This document shows, piece by piece, positions 17,391 through 25,814 of a DNA stretch of 64,000 nt; positions within the stretch are counted from its first letter, which is position 1; each line of letters starts with the position of its first letter. The translations under genes were made by a program, and so were the position numbers. The stretch spans positions 62,001-126,000 of the forward strand of contig NZ_LMDG01000035.1 in assembly GCF_001426265.1 (NCBI RefSeq), given 5' to 3'. Source of the DNA: Rhizobium sp. Root1220 (GTDB lineage: Bacteria > Pseudomonadota > Alphaproteobacteria > Rhizobiales > Rhizobiaceae). The notes below the pieces were generated by a model. The model made no database searches, was not told the DNA's origin, and worked only from the letters and a program-made list of their open reading frames with translations.

Positions 17391-18551
17391 TTGAATTCCA
17401 CAAGATCGCTTCACGCTGCCGCAATTTTACCTGAGGATGCGGACGGGGCACTTCTGATCGGCCGCGTCTGGTCCAAGGCTGCGGATGGCCCGTGCCCGGT
17501 TCTCGTTCGTGACGGCAGGCTGTATGACCTCTCTTCGATATCGGCGACAGTGTCGTCGCTAGTGGAAATCGATGGTCTGGTTGAAAGACTGAAGACCGTG
17601 GGCAGCCTTGTCGATCTCGGCGCCGTGGACGATTTTCTGTCGGGCGAGGCTGGCGAGTTGCTGGCGCCGATCGACCTCCAGGCCATCAAGGCCGCAGGTG
17701 TGACGTTCGCCGACAGCATGCTGGAGCGCGTGATCGAAGAGCAGGCGAAGGGCGATGCGACGCGCGCGCTCGACATCCGCAAGCGACTGGCTCCCGTGCT
17801 TGGCGACAGCCTTCGCGGTGTGGTCGCCGGCTCGGAACAGGCGGCCCGCGTCAAGGCGCTGCTGCAGGACATGAATCTATGGTCGCAATATCTTGAAGTC
17901 GGCATCGGACCGGATGCCGAAATCTTCACCAAGTCGCAGCCGATGTCCGCGGTCGGTTGCGGTTCGCTTGTCGGTATCCATCCAATATCCGAATGGAACA
18001 ATCCCGAGCCGGAAGTGGTGCTGGTGCTGCGCTCATCCGGCGAGATCGTTGGTGCGACGCTCGGCAATGACGTGAACCTGCGCGACGTCGAAGGACGTTC
18101 CGCGCTGCTGCTCGGCAAGGCAAAGGATAACAACGCCTCCTGCTCAATTGGTCCTTTTATCCGCCTGTTCGATGGGGATTTCACCCTGGAAGAGCTCGGC
18201 AGGGTCCGGGTGTCGCTACGGGTCGAGGGTAAGGACGGTTTCGAGATGACGGGCGAGAGCCCGATGGAGGCGATCAGCCGCAAGCCCGCCGAACTCGCGG
18301 GCCAATTGCTCAATCGCAATCATCAATATCCCGATGGTGCGGTGCTGTTCCTCGGTACGATGTTCGCACCCGTCAAGGATCGACGCGGCGCTGGGCAAGG
18401 CTTCACGCATGAAATCGGCGATCGCGTGGAGATCGCAACACCGACGCTGGGGCGGCTTGTCAACTGGGTGGACCGCAGCGATGCCTGCCCGGAATGGACC
18501 TTTGGCGTTGGCGCTTTGATGCGAAATCTCGCCAAGCGCGGCTTGTTGTGA
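17391..18551 (+). CDS. Fumarylacetoacetate hydrolase (FAH) family protein
   Basis: This 386-residue protein has a long N-terminal domain and a C-terminal FAH fold with metal-binding segments (VGIGPDAEIFTKSQPMSAVG, EPEVVLVLRSSGEIVGATLG, GNDVNLRDVEGRSALLLGKA). FAH-family enzymes cleave or dehydrate 2-keto acids; relatives of this length near sugar-acid dehydratases act on 2-keto-3-deoxy or 2,4-diketo sugar acids. That role fits the neighbouring dehydratases but the exact step is not shown. The TTG at 17391 is chosen because GAGGAGGG lies seven bases ahead and no ATG is close. Confidence 0.82.
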   Translation: MNSTRSLHAAAILPEDADGALLIGRVWSKAADGPCPVLVRDGRLYDLSSISATVSSLVEIDGLVERLKTVGSLVDLGAVDDFLSGEAGELLAPIDLQAIKAAGVTFADSMLERVIEEQAKGDATRALDIRKRLAPVLGDSLRGVVAGSEQAARVKALLQDMNLWSQYLEVGIGPDAEIFTKSQPMSAVGCGSLVGIHPISEWNNPEPEVVLVLRSSGEIVGATLGNDVNLRDVEGRSALLLGKAKDNNASCSIGPFIRLFDGDFTLEELGRVRVSLRVEGKDGFEMTGESPMEAISRKPAELAGQLLNRNHQYPDGAVLFLGTMFAPVKDRRGAGQGFTHEIGDRVEIATPTLGRLVNWVDRSDACPEWTFGVGALMRNLAKRGLL

Positions 18552-18552
18552 T

Positions 18553-18715
18553 TTGAAGGGAGGGAGCACGGGTGCAAAAGGCAAAACCCTCGAACTCCTG
18601 CTGATCCTCCTTCTTTCGGGAATGGCGATCATGGTCTTCGTGAACGTCGTCCTGCGATATGCGATGAACTCCGGCCTCACGGTGTCGGATGAGCTGGCGC
18701 GCTATATCACCGGGG
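18553..18715 (+). pseudogene. Truncated TRAP transporter small permease (DctQ) remnant
   Basis: Directly after the FAH-family stop the forward frame reads TLELLLILLLSGMAIMVFVN, then VVLRYAMNSGLTVSDELARY. This is the first membrane span and the conserved loop of TRAP DctQ subunits. The likeness stops near 18713, where the sequence runs into the 3' end of the convergent EamA gene and translates to unrelated residues until a stop at 18783. About two thirds of DctQ and all of a DctM and DctP are absent. The start is uncertain (TTG at 18553). This looks like the scar of a deletion or replacement. Confidence 0.75.
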
Positions 18716-18718
18716 GTG

Positions 18719-19642
18719 TCACGGCACTTCCAGCGGACCGTCCAGCTGGCGCTTCTTCAACTGTCGCTCGCGGAAGAAGATGAACATGCCCGACCCGATG
18801 ATCAGCGCGGCGCCGAATATCATGGTCAGGCGCGGAACATCGCCGAAGAACATCCAGCCGAAAACGATCGCCCAGAGCAGGAGCGTATACTGAAGCGGCG
18901 CAACGGTCGCAGCGTCGGAGATCTTCAGCGCACGATTGACCAGCATGTGCGCGCCCATGGCGACGACCCCCAGGAGGCACAACAGCGCAAATTCCGGAGC
19001 CGAGGTCAGCGGCGTCCAATCGGATGGGGCAAAGACGAGGCCTGCGAGCCCGGCGCCTGCCAGTTGGAAGAGCACCAGCGTCTTGTCCGGCGTGGAACGC
19101 AGGCTGCGACCCGAGAGCAACATGAAGGCGAAGGCGAAGGTGCCCACGATCGATATGATAGCCGGCATCGTAAACATCGCACTCGACGGTTCGAGCGTGA
19201 TGATAACGCCGATGAAGCCAACGAAGATCGCCGTCCAGCGCCGCCAGCCGACCTTCTCGCCCAGCAGGAGAGGGGACGCGGCAGCGACATATATCGGTGC
19301 CGCAAGCCAATAGGTCATGACATCCGCCAGCGGCAGATACATGACCGCATAGTAGAAACAGAACACTTCCATTGTCGAAAACAGCACCCGCGATGCCTGC
19401 ATCAGCGGCCTCTCCGCCTCGACGACCGGCTTCCAGCCGGCGCGCCACAGGAAGGGCGACAGGATGAGGAGTGCTGCCAGGCTGCGGACGAAGACCACCT
19501 GGCCGAGTCCATAGCTGGCGACCAGCCATTTCCCCATCGCGTCATTCAATGCGAACATCAGCATGCCGAGAAGCATGAGCCCCGGTCCGGCGATCGAATT
19601 CAGGCGGCTTCCGGTCACAGTCGTCTCACTCGTGTTGGTCAT
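18719..19642 (-). CDS. EamA/DMT-family transporter
   Basis: The 307-residue protein has about ten hydrophobic segments in two EamA repeats, for example GLMLLGMLMFALNDAMGKWL, then FYYAVMYLPLADVMTYWLAA and, in the second half, LQYTLLLWAIVFGWMFFGDV. It belongs to the drug/metabolite transporter superfamily and sits downstream of the enolase-superfamily dehydratase with an 18-base gap. It may have taken over uptake or export in this cluster after loss of the TRAP system; the substrate cannot be read from sequence. Confidence 0.85.
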   Translation of the reverse strand: MTNTSETTVTGSRLNSIAGPGLMLLGMLMFALNDAMGKWLVASYGLGQVVFVRSLAALLILSPFLWRAGWKPVVEAERPLMQASRVLFSTMEVFCFYYAVMYLPLADVMTYWLAAPIYVAAASPLLLGEKVGWRRWTAIFVGFIGVIITLEPSSAMFTMPAIISIVGTFAFAFMLLSGRSLRSTPDKTLVLFQLAGAGLAGLVFAPSDWTPLTSAPEFALLCLLGVVAMGAHMLVNRALKISDAATVAPLQYTLLLWAIVFGWMFFGDVPRLTMIFGAALIIGSGMFIFFRERQLKKRQLDGPLEVP

Positions 19643-19660
19643 CGATTTCTTGTCCGCATG

Positions 19661-20863
19661 TCAGATCGTCGAGGTGTCTGAAACCCGGCGACTGACGGTG
19701 AAGGCACGCTCAAGCTCTGGGTTGAGTTCCATGCCCAGGCCGGCACCGGGCGGCACGGTTATCATGCCGTTGCGGACCTCGGGAAGGGCCGTCACCAGGT
19801 CGCGGTACCAAGTGTTGTAAAAAGCGCGGACGCTTTCCTGCACCAGCGCATTGGGCGCGTTGAGCGACAGATGCGTGGAGGCGCAGAGCACGACCGGGCC
19901 GGTGCAGTCGTGAGGCGCGACGGGAAGGTGCCAGGCTTCCGCCATCGCTGCGATCTTGCGTGCTTCCGACAGGCCACCGCACCAGCTGACGTCGAGCATC
20001 ACGACCCCTGCTGCGCCGGTCTCGAGATAGTCGCGAAACGCCCAGCGGGACCCCAGCGTTTCCGAAGCCGAAATCGGCGCCGGCGAAACCTCGGCATATC
20101 GCTTGAGGCTCGCGAGACTGTCCATCTTGATCGGATCCTCGTGCCAGAAAGTCTGGTAGGGGGTAAGTGCCTTGGCGATCTGCATCGCCGGCAAGAGTTG
20201 CCACATCGAGTGGAACTCCACCATGATGTCCATTTTGTCGCCCACGGCGGCGCGGATTTTCTCGAAGGGTACGAGGGCCTGTTTCAGGTCGGGCATGGAG
20301 ATATACTGTCCGCGGGTCTTTTCCGCGGCAGCGTCGAAGGGCCAGATCTTCATCGCCGTTATGCCATCTTCCAATAGCGAATGGGCAAGCTCGTCGGCGC
20401 GGTGCAGGAAGCCGTTGAGGTCATCGTAGTCCCGGCCTTGCGAGAGCCCGTAATTTCCCGTCGTCTGGCCCGTCGCCTTCTTAATGTATTCGGTACCCGC
20501 GCACGTGTTGTACGTCCGGATCTCGCGGCGTGTGAAGCCACCGAGCAACTGCGCGATCGGTTGATCCGTAGCCTTGCCGAACAGGTCCCAGAGCGCGATG
20601 TCGAAGGCGGAGTTGCCCCGCACTTCGGCGCCGGACGAACGAAAGCCGAGGTAGCCGACCAGGTCGGCCGCAAGACCGTCTATCTCCAGTGGATCGCGGC
20701 CGATGACGCGCGGCGCAATGTATTCATGCACATAGGCCTCGACTGTTTCGGCACCGAAGAAGGTTTCCCCAAGACCCGTCAGGCCCTCGTCGGTATGGAC
20801 CAGCAGCCAGAGCAGGTTGGCGCGCTCGGCGACGCGCACTGTTTCAAGACGAGTAATTTTCAT
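19661..20863 (-). CDS. Enolase-superfamily sugar-acid dehydratase (mandelate racemase/muconate lactonizing type)
   Basis: The 400-residue protein has the N-terminal capping domain (MKITRLETVRVAERANLLWL, EGLTGLGETFFGAETVEAYV) and a TIM barrel. Visible catalytic elements are AMKIWPFD (K-x-W in place of the common K-x-K), metal ligands in IMVEFHSMW, HEDPIKMD and SASETLGS, and the barrel-end H in APHDCTGP. These enzymes remove water from aldonic acids to give 2-keto-3-deoxy acids. The start has GGAGGAAATT before the ATG. It is transcribed away from the operator at 20903 and together with the EamA gene. The exact substrate is unknown. Confidence 0.87.
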   Translation of the reverse strand: MKITRLETVRVAERANLLWLLVHTDEGLTGLGETFFGAETVEAYVHEYIAPRVIGRDPLEIDGLAADLVGYLGFRSSGAEVRGNSAFDIALWDLFGKATDQPIAQLLGGFTRREIRTYNTCAGTEYIKKATGQTTGNYGLSQGRDYDDLNGFLHRADELAHSLLEDGITAMKIWPFDAAAEKTRGQYISMPDLKQALVPFEKIRAAVGDKMDIMVEFHSMWQLLPAMQIAKALTPYQTFWHEDPIKMDSLASLKRYAEVSPAPISASETLGSRWAFRDYLETGAAGVVMLDVSWCGGLSEARKIAAMAEAWHLPVAPHDCTGPVVLCASTHLSLNAPNALVQESVRAFYNTWYRDLVTALPEVRNGMITVPPGAGLGMELNPELERAFTVSRRVSDTSTI

Positions 20864-20902
20864 AATTTCCTCCCGCGCGCGCTATCGGCGCACAACCTCC
20901 GC

Positions 20903-20934
20903 AAGTCTGACTCCGTTGTCATGTTGTCAGACTT
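20903..20934. promoter_or_regulatory. Candidate GntR operator upstream of the dehydratase
   Basis: A perfect 9-bp inverted repeat AAGTCTGAC / GTCAGACTT with a 14-base spacer lies 40 bases upstream of the dehydratase start. Each arm carries the TCAGAC core also seen at 14905 and 17318. The rest of the gap to 21120 shows nothing I can name. Confidence 0.6.
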
Positions 20935-21120
20935 CTCCGGACGGCAATTTGCCGACGATCGCGGGCAAACACAACCGCCTCCGCTGATTCATCACCGTTC
21001 TCCGGCGAGTCGGGCCTGTTGGGAACGAAGATTAGAAGTTGCGCACGATCCGTACAGCGCTGTTGCAGTGCGCTATCTCACCAGATGATCCCGGACCGAG
21101 AGGGCATTCGCTACGAATAG

Positions 21121-21327
21121 CTATTCCGAAAGCCAGCGCTCGAAATAGTGCCGGACTGCCGCACCCGCGCCGAAATGATCGGTGGTATCCAGCCTAGCGA
21201 CCGCACCACGTACCACATCGGCCAGTTTGGCCGCCGGCACGACATCCGACTTGGCCAATGTCTGGAACAGTTCCTCGATCAGGATGAGGCTGCCGAGCGC
21301 CTCGTCCTCGGCCCTGAAATCCACCAT
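21121..21327 (-). CDS. Small hypothetical protein
   Basis: A 68-residue soluble protein starting MVDFRAEDEALGSLILIEEL, rich in charged and helical segments (LAKSDVVPAAKLADVVRGAV). An AAAGGGAGC ribosome site lies eight bases before the ATG. I do not recognise a family. It may be a small helical regulatory or partner protein; no operon partner is evident, as the next gene on the same strand is the lipoprotein at 21433 with about 105 bases between. Confidence 0.6.
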   Translation of the reverse strand: MVDFRAEDEALGSLILIEELFQTLAKSDVVPAAKLADVVRGAVARLDTTDHFGAGAAVRHYFERWLSE

Positions 21328-21432
21328 CGCTGAGCTCCCTTTGCGGTGTGATCAGGCATAAAACCAGTCCGCTTGTCGTTAGTCTAGGGGCCACCCCGCG
21401 TCGTTCCGTTTAACTGGAGGAATCGCAAGGAC

Positions 21433-21711
21433 CTACCGGCGACGGAAGCGGATCGGACGGATTTCCCGATGGGCGATCTTCAGCGACCTATCCGGCTGGA
21501 TGATGTAGGTCTCGTCGACCTGCTGGCCGTACTGGTCAATGAAATTGTGCGGGAAGGACGACCCGATCGGCGATTTGGTCAGCTTCGTTCGGGGCTGCCC
21601 GCCGTAAGTGATGCTACCCGGGATCGGATCGAGACCGGGCGACGAAAAGTCCGTCGCGGTGCATCCGGCAAGCGCGATGATGCCAACCAAGGCGAAGGCT
21701 CTTTTGTTCAT
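21433..21711 (-). CDS. Small lipoprotein, paralogue of the one at 2336-2623
   Basis: The 92-residue protein has a lipoprotein signal (MNKRAFALVGIIALAGCTAT, lipobox ALAGC). Its mature core from PIPGSITYGG to SSFPH is identical over 27 residues to the lipoprotein at 2336-2623, and the following QVDETYIIQPDRSLKIAHRE is similar. The rest has diverged. Function unknown. The extreme conservation of the core suggests either strong binding constraint or a fairly recent duplication with exchanged ends. Confidence 0.8.
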   Translation of the reverse strand: MNKRAFALVGIIALAGCTATDFSSPGLDPIPGSITYGGQPRTKLTKSPIGSSFPHNFIDQYGQQVDETYIIQPDRSLKIAHREIRPIRFRRR

Positions 21712-21923
21712 GGCATCCTCACGTGCAACGCTCCACCGCTCTGATGCATATAAGCGAACACCGCGTGACAGACAGATGGTAGACGCGAGCGGGCGGATAT
21801 TTTTTCGAGGCCGTCGCCAAAGCCTTCACACGAGAACGACCGCCTGCATGCTCGGGATAGAGGTGTTGCCCCATGCCTCTTGAGACCCGAGCCGACGAGA
21901 AGGCGAATCGTTAGAATGGTGGA

Positions 21924-21946
21924 AAGCGCGCCGTTCAGGCGCGCTT
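21924..21946 (-). terminator. Hairpin downstream of the IlvD/Edd dehydratase
   Basis: A 9-bp stem AAGCGCGCC / GGCGCGCTT with loop GTTCA lies six bases after the stop of the gene at 21952 and is followed on the reverse strand by TCC. No long T-run is present. Confidence 0.55.
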
Positions 21947-21951
21947 CACGT

Positions 21952-23796
21952 CTAGTGGTTGTCGCGCGGAATGCCCATGGTCTGCGCGATACGCTGATAC
22001 TTCACCGCGGGTTCCAGCACGGCGCCGGTCTCCAACTGGCCGACATAGGAGCGCTGGATTTCCTGCCACGGCGTCTGGCTTTCCGGAAAGGCGTAGCCGC
22101 CGGCCGTGTCGAGTGCCGCGCGGCGTATGGCAATCTCTTCGTCGCTGATCAGGATATTGGCGGTGCCCTTGTTGAGGTCGATGCGCACCTGGTCGCCCGT
22201 CTTCAAAATGGCAAGGCCACCGCCGGCCGCGGCTTCCGGCGACGCGTTGAGGATTGAGGGCGAGCCAGAGGTGCCTGATTGGCGACCGTCTCCGACGCAG
22301 GGCAGGGAGGAGATCCCCTGCTTCAGCAGATAGTCCGGTGCACGCATGTTGACGACTTCGGCCGCACCCGGATAGCCGATCGGGCCTGCGCCACGCATGA
22401 AGAGAATGGTCGTGCCGTCGATGGCGAGTGACGGATCGTCGATGCGGCGGTGATAATCCTCGGGACCGTCGAAGACCACGGCACGGCCGGTGAAAGCTTC
22501 CGGATCGTTGGGATTGGAGAGATACCGGCCGCGGAATTCGGGCGAAATCACGCTCGTCTTCATGATTGCCGACGAGAAGAGGTTGCCCTTGAGCACGCGG
22601 AAACCGGCTCGCTCCTTCAGCGGACGCTCGAACGGGCGGATAACCTTTTCGTCCTCGATCATCGAAGAGGTGTAGTTCTCACCGACCGTCTTGCCGTTCA
22701 CCGTCATCGCGCCGGTGTGCAACTGATCGTGCTTGATCAACTCGCCCATGACGGCGGGAACGCCGCCGGCGTGATAGTAGTCCTCGCCAAGATACTCGCC
22801 GGCCGGCTGCAGGTTGACGAGGAGCGGGATTTCCTCGCCATAGGTCTGCCAGTCATCGACGCTGAGTTCCACGCCGACGTGGCGCGCGAGAGCGTTCAGA
22901 TGGATCGGAGCATTCGTCGAGCCGCCGATCGCCGAGTTCACCTTGATCGCGTTGATAAAGGCCTCTCTGGTGAGAATATCGGACGGCTTAAGGTCCTCGC
23001 GCACCATCTCGACGATGCGAAGGCCGGTTTCATAGGAGATTTCCTGCCGGTCACGGTAGGGCGCCGGAATGGCTGCCGCACCCGGCAGCTGCATGCCGAG
23101 TGCTTCGGCAAGCGAGTTCATCGTCGTCGCCGTGCCCATGGTGTTGCAATAGCCGGTGGATGGCGCAGAGGAAGCAACGAGCTTGACGAAACCCTGATAG
23201 TCGATCTCGCCGCGCGCCATCATTTCGCGAGCCTTCCACACGATCGTGCCTGAGCCCGTGCGCTCGCCGCGGAACCAGCCATTCAACATCGGGCCGACGG
23301 ACAACGCGATCGCAGGAATGTTCACGGTTGCCGCGGCCATAAGACAGGCCGGCGTCGTCTTGTCGCAGCCAATGGTCAGGACCACGCCGTCAAGCGGATA
23401 GCCGTAGAGTACTTCGACGAGACCGAGATAGGAGAGGTTGCGGTCGAGACCGGCGGTCGGGCGCTTGCCCGTTTCCTGAATCGGATGCACCGGAAACTCG
23501 ATGGCGATACCGCCTGCATCACGGATGCCTTCGCGCACGCGCTTTGCGAGCTCGATATGGTGACGGTTGCAGGGCGACAGGTCCGAACCGGTCTGTGCGA
23601 TGCCGATGATCGGCCGTCCCGACTGCAGCTCTTCCTGGCTTAGTCCGAAGTTCATGTAACGCTCGAGATAGAGAGCGGTCATGTCGGGATTGGCGAGATT
23701 GTCAAACCAGGCTTTGGAACGAAGCGTCGGTGCCTCGGTATTTTCCTGGACTGCGTTTTTGTCGTGCTGGGCAGGCGTTTTCTCAACCACGATCAT
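21952..23796 (-). CDS. IlvD/Edd-family sugar-acid dehydratase (aldonate dehydratase type)
   Basis: The 614-residue protein has the Fe-S cysteines of the family in GSDLSPCNRHH, TIGCDKTTPA and GYCNTMGTAT, and the conserved GGSTNAPIHLNALARHVG segment. The C-terminal GPIGYPGAAEV and DGRQSGTSGSPS segments are also present. The longer form with NxxRHH and the CDKTTPA motif fits the pentonate/hexonate dehydratases (D-xylonate, L-arabinonate and similar) rather than amino-acid-pathway IlvD. It gives a 2-keto-3-deoxy acid. It is divergent from a LysR gene that probably controls it. Which aldonate it uses is not determined. Confidence 0.87.
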   Translation of the reverse strand: MIVVEKTPAQHDKNAVQENTEAPTLRSKAWFDNLANPDMTALYLERYMNFGLSQEELQSGRPIIGIAQTGSDLSPCNRHHIELAKRVREGIRDAGGIAIEFPVHPIQETGKRPTAGLDRNLSYLGLVEVLYGYPLDGVVLTIGCDKTTPACLMAAATVNIPAIALSVGPMLNGWFRGERTGSGTIVWKAREMMARGEIDYQGFVKLVASSAPSTGYCNTMGTATTMNSLAEALGMQLPGAAAIPAPYRDRQEISYETGLRIVEMVREDLKPSDILTREAFINAIKVNSAIGGSTNAPIHLNALARHVGVELSVDDWQTYGEEIPLLVNLQPAGEYLGEDYYHAGGVPAVMGELIKHDQLHTGAMTVNGKTVGENYTSSMIEDEKVIRPFERPLKERAGFRVLKGNLFSSAIMKTSVISPEFRGRYLSNPNDPEAFTGRAVVFDGPEDYHRRIDDPSLAIDGTTILFMRGAGPIGYPGAAEVVNMRAPDYLLKQGISSLPCVGDGRQSGTSGSPSILNASPEAAAGGGLAILKTGDQVRIDLNKGTANILISDEEIAIRRAALDTAGGYAFPESQTPWQEIQRSYVGQLETGAVLEPAVKYQRIAQTMGIPRDNH

Positions 23797-23906
23797 TTCC
23801 TTGCGTTGGCGCCGTTGTTGTCATGCATTTAGCTGATCGATACTGGATTGTATAATCAGACTTTCGTATCTTGGTATGCGTATATCTTATATCAAGCGAG
23901 GCGCGG

Positions 23907-24806
23907 GTGGGACTAGACGGATTCAAGTTGCGACATTTGCGGATGCTGGTGGCACTGAGCGAACACGGCAAACTCGGGGTCGTGGCGGAAATGTTCGGCA
24001 TCTCGCAACCGGCGCTGTCCAGGACATTGAACGAACTCGAACAGATGTCCGGTCACCAGCTCTTCGAGCGGCATAACCGGGGACTTGCCGTTACCACGCA
24101 AGGTGAGGTGATCGTCCGCCACGCACGGATGCTTCTCGCGGAGGCGCAGCGGGCGGAGTACGAAATGGTGGTCGCTGCCGCGGGGCAGGGCGGCAGCGTC
24201 GCGTTCGGGACGATCATCACGCCGGCCGCCGACTACGTCACGCCGGCGCTCAAGCGGCTGTTCGAAACGCATCCGACCATCGATGTCAGCATTACCGTGG
24301 GCAGCAGCGACGTGCTTTTGGAAGATGTTCTCAGCCGCCGTCTCGATTTTGCCGTCTGCCGTATCCCCAGCGGCATGAACCCGTTGTTGTTCGACAACAC
24401 GCTGCTCGGCAAGGAGACACTGCGCGTCGTCGTTGCGGAAAACCATCCGCTGGCCGACAAGGCCGACGTCACCGAAGCCGATCTTCGCCAGCAGGGCTGG
24501 GTGTTGCAGCCGCATGGATCGTTTCTACGCCATGTCGCCGATGATTTCATCCGCCGCCATGGCATCGTTCCCGAAAGCGTGGTCTCGACCTCAGACGCGC
24601 TGCTGACGATGCTGCTCATGGGCCAGAGCCAGCGGATCGGCATCCTCGCCGAGCCGGTCGCCAGAATGATGGAACAGCACCGGCTGTTGCGCATCCTTTC
24701 GATTGATGCAGATATCTCCGTCCCTGATTTCGGCTTGCTGAAGCTCAAGGACCGCGAATTGTCGGCATCGGCGGAGCTGCTCTACAAGCTGTTCCAATCG
24801 CTCTGA
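23907..24806 (+). CDS. LysR-family transcriptional regulator
   Basis: The protein begins GLDGFKLRHLRMLVALSEHG and has the LysR winged helix (LGVVAEMFGISQPALSRTLN) and effector domain with GGSVAFGTIITPAADYVTPA. A GTG at 23907 is chosen to give a typical LysR N-terminus of 299 residues; a TTG at 23871 would add 12 residues of poor match. It is divergent from the IlvD/Edd dehydratase, the classic LysR arrangement, so it probably activates that gene in response to a sugar acid. Confidence 0.86.
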   Translation: MGLDGFKLRHLRMLVALSEHGKLGVVAEMFGISQPALSRTLNELEQMSGHQLFERHNRGLAVTTQGEVIVRHARMLLAEAQRAEYEMVVAAAGQGGSVAFGTIITPAADYVTPALKRLFETHPTIDVSITVGSSDVLLEDVLSRRLDFAVCRIPSGMNPLLFDNTLLGKETLRVVVAENHPLADKADVTEADLRQQGWVLQPHGSFLRHVADDFIRRHGIVPESVVSTSDALLTMLLMGQSQRIGILAEPVARMMEQHRLLRILSIDADISVPDFGLLKLKDRELSASAELLYKLFQSL

Positions 24807-24816
24807 GCCAGCCGCG

Positions 24817-25722
24817 TCAGGCCGGCACATATTGTGTGATGCAGCGCGCATCACGGCGGAAGTCCGATGGTGACATGCCGGCGATATGGCGGAAGGACTT
24901 GTTGAAGGCGCTGATCGAGCCGAAGCCGCTATCCATCGCGACTTGCAGCACATTTGCCTCGTCGTTCATGAGCATGGCCTGCGCCCGCGACAGCCGCAGC
25001 AGGCTCACATACTTATTGAGGGTCATCCCCGTCGTCTTCTTGAAGACGTTCATCGCGTATTTCGGATGCAGCTCTGCAGCGCGGGCGATATCGACCGAAT
25101 CGATTTCCTGCAGGAAGTTGGCAGCGATGAAATCGCACATGCGCGCGACGCTGCGCGACGATTGCGGATAAGCCTGCTCGATGTCATCGGTGGCAGACAG
25201 TCCGTTCGGTGCCAGCATCGAATAGGGCTCCAGCACAATCCGCTCGATCCGCAGCAGCATCTCCTCGACGGCGTGTTGCGCCTTGGCGGCATCTCCGGAT
25301 TTGGCATAAGCGACCCAGCGCGGAAAATTCTGGATGTCGGCGGCATCGGTCGAAGAGGTGAACAGGATCTCGCCCTTCATCAACCGGCTGGAGACATTGA
25401 TCGGCAGCCGCATGCGGAAGAAATAAACCAGCGGCAGGTGCCCGCCTGCATAAATCGCATCCTCACTGCTCTGGTCCATCTGATGCGGCTGCCCGCCCCA
25501 GAAAAGGCACATGTCGCCTGCCTTCATGCTGATGTCGTGGCCATTCAGACGATAATGCACATGGCCGCGCATGATGTAATTCAACTCCACCTGGACATGC
25601 CAATGCGGCATCAGCATCCTCGGCGGATGGTTGTGAAACATCTGGAGCGCCGTCGGCAATCCTTCGATGCTGCTGGCACCCGGCTGATAGACAGCCCTCT
25701 GCTCAATCTTACTTTCCGCCAA
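24817..25722 (-). CDS. AraC-family transcriptional regulator
   Basis: The 301-residue protein has an N-terminal cupin (MPHWHVQVELNYIMRGHVHY, MKAGDMCLFWGGQPHQMD) and a C-terminal double helix-turn-helix (VDIARAAELHPKYAMNVFKK, LQVAMDSGFGSISAFNKSFR). It is divergent from the sugar ABC operon at 25815 and probably controls it. No ATG suits the start; a TTG at 25722 has AAAGGGA eight bases ahead and keeps the full cupin. Confidence 0.87.
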   Translation of the reverse strand: MAESKIEQRAVYQPGASSIEGLPTALQMFHNHPPRMLMPHWHVQVELNYIMRGHVHYRLNGHDISMKAGDMCLFWGGQPHQMDQSSEDAIYAGGHLPLVYFFRMRLPINVSSRLMKGEILFTSSTDAADIQNFPRWVAYAKSGDAAKAQHAVEEMLLRIERIVLEPYSMLAPNGLSATDDIEQAYPQSSRSVARMCDFIAANFLQEIDSVDIARAAELHPKYAMNVFKKTTGMTLNKYVSLLRLSRAQAMLMNDEANVLQVAMDSGFGSISAFNKSFRHIAGMSPSDFRRDARCITQYVPA

Positions 25723-25814
25723 ATCGATGTTCCCTTTTTAGGAGACAGCGGCTCCCTTGCGGTTAGTGTAGCGTCGTTCGCTAAAGGACGGCAATTGAAA
25801 AGGGAGGATTTTCA

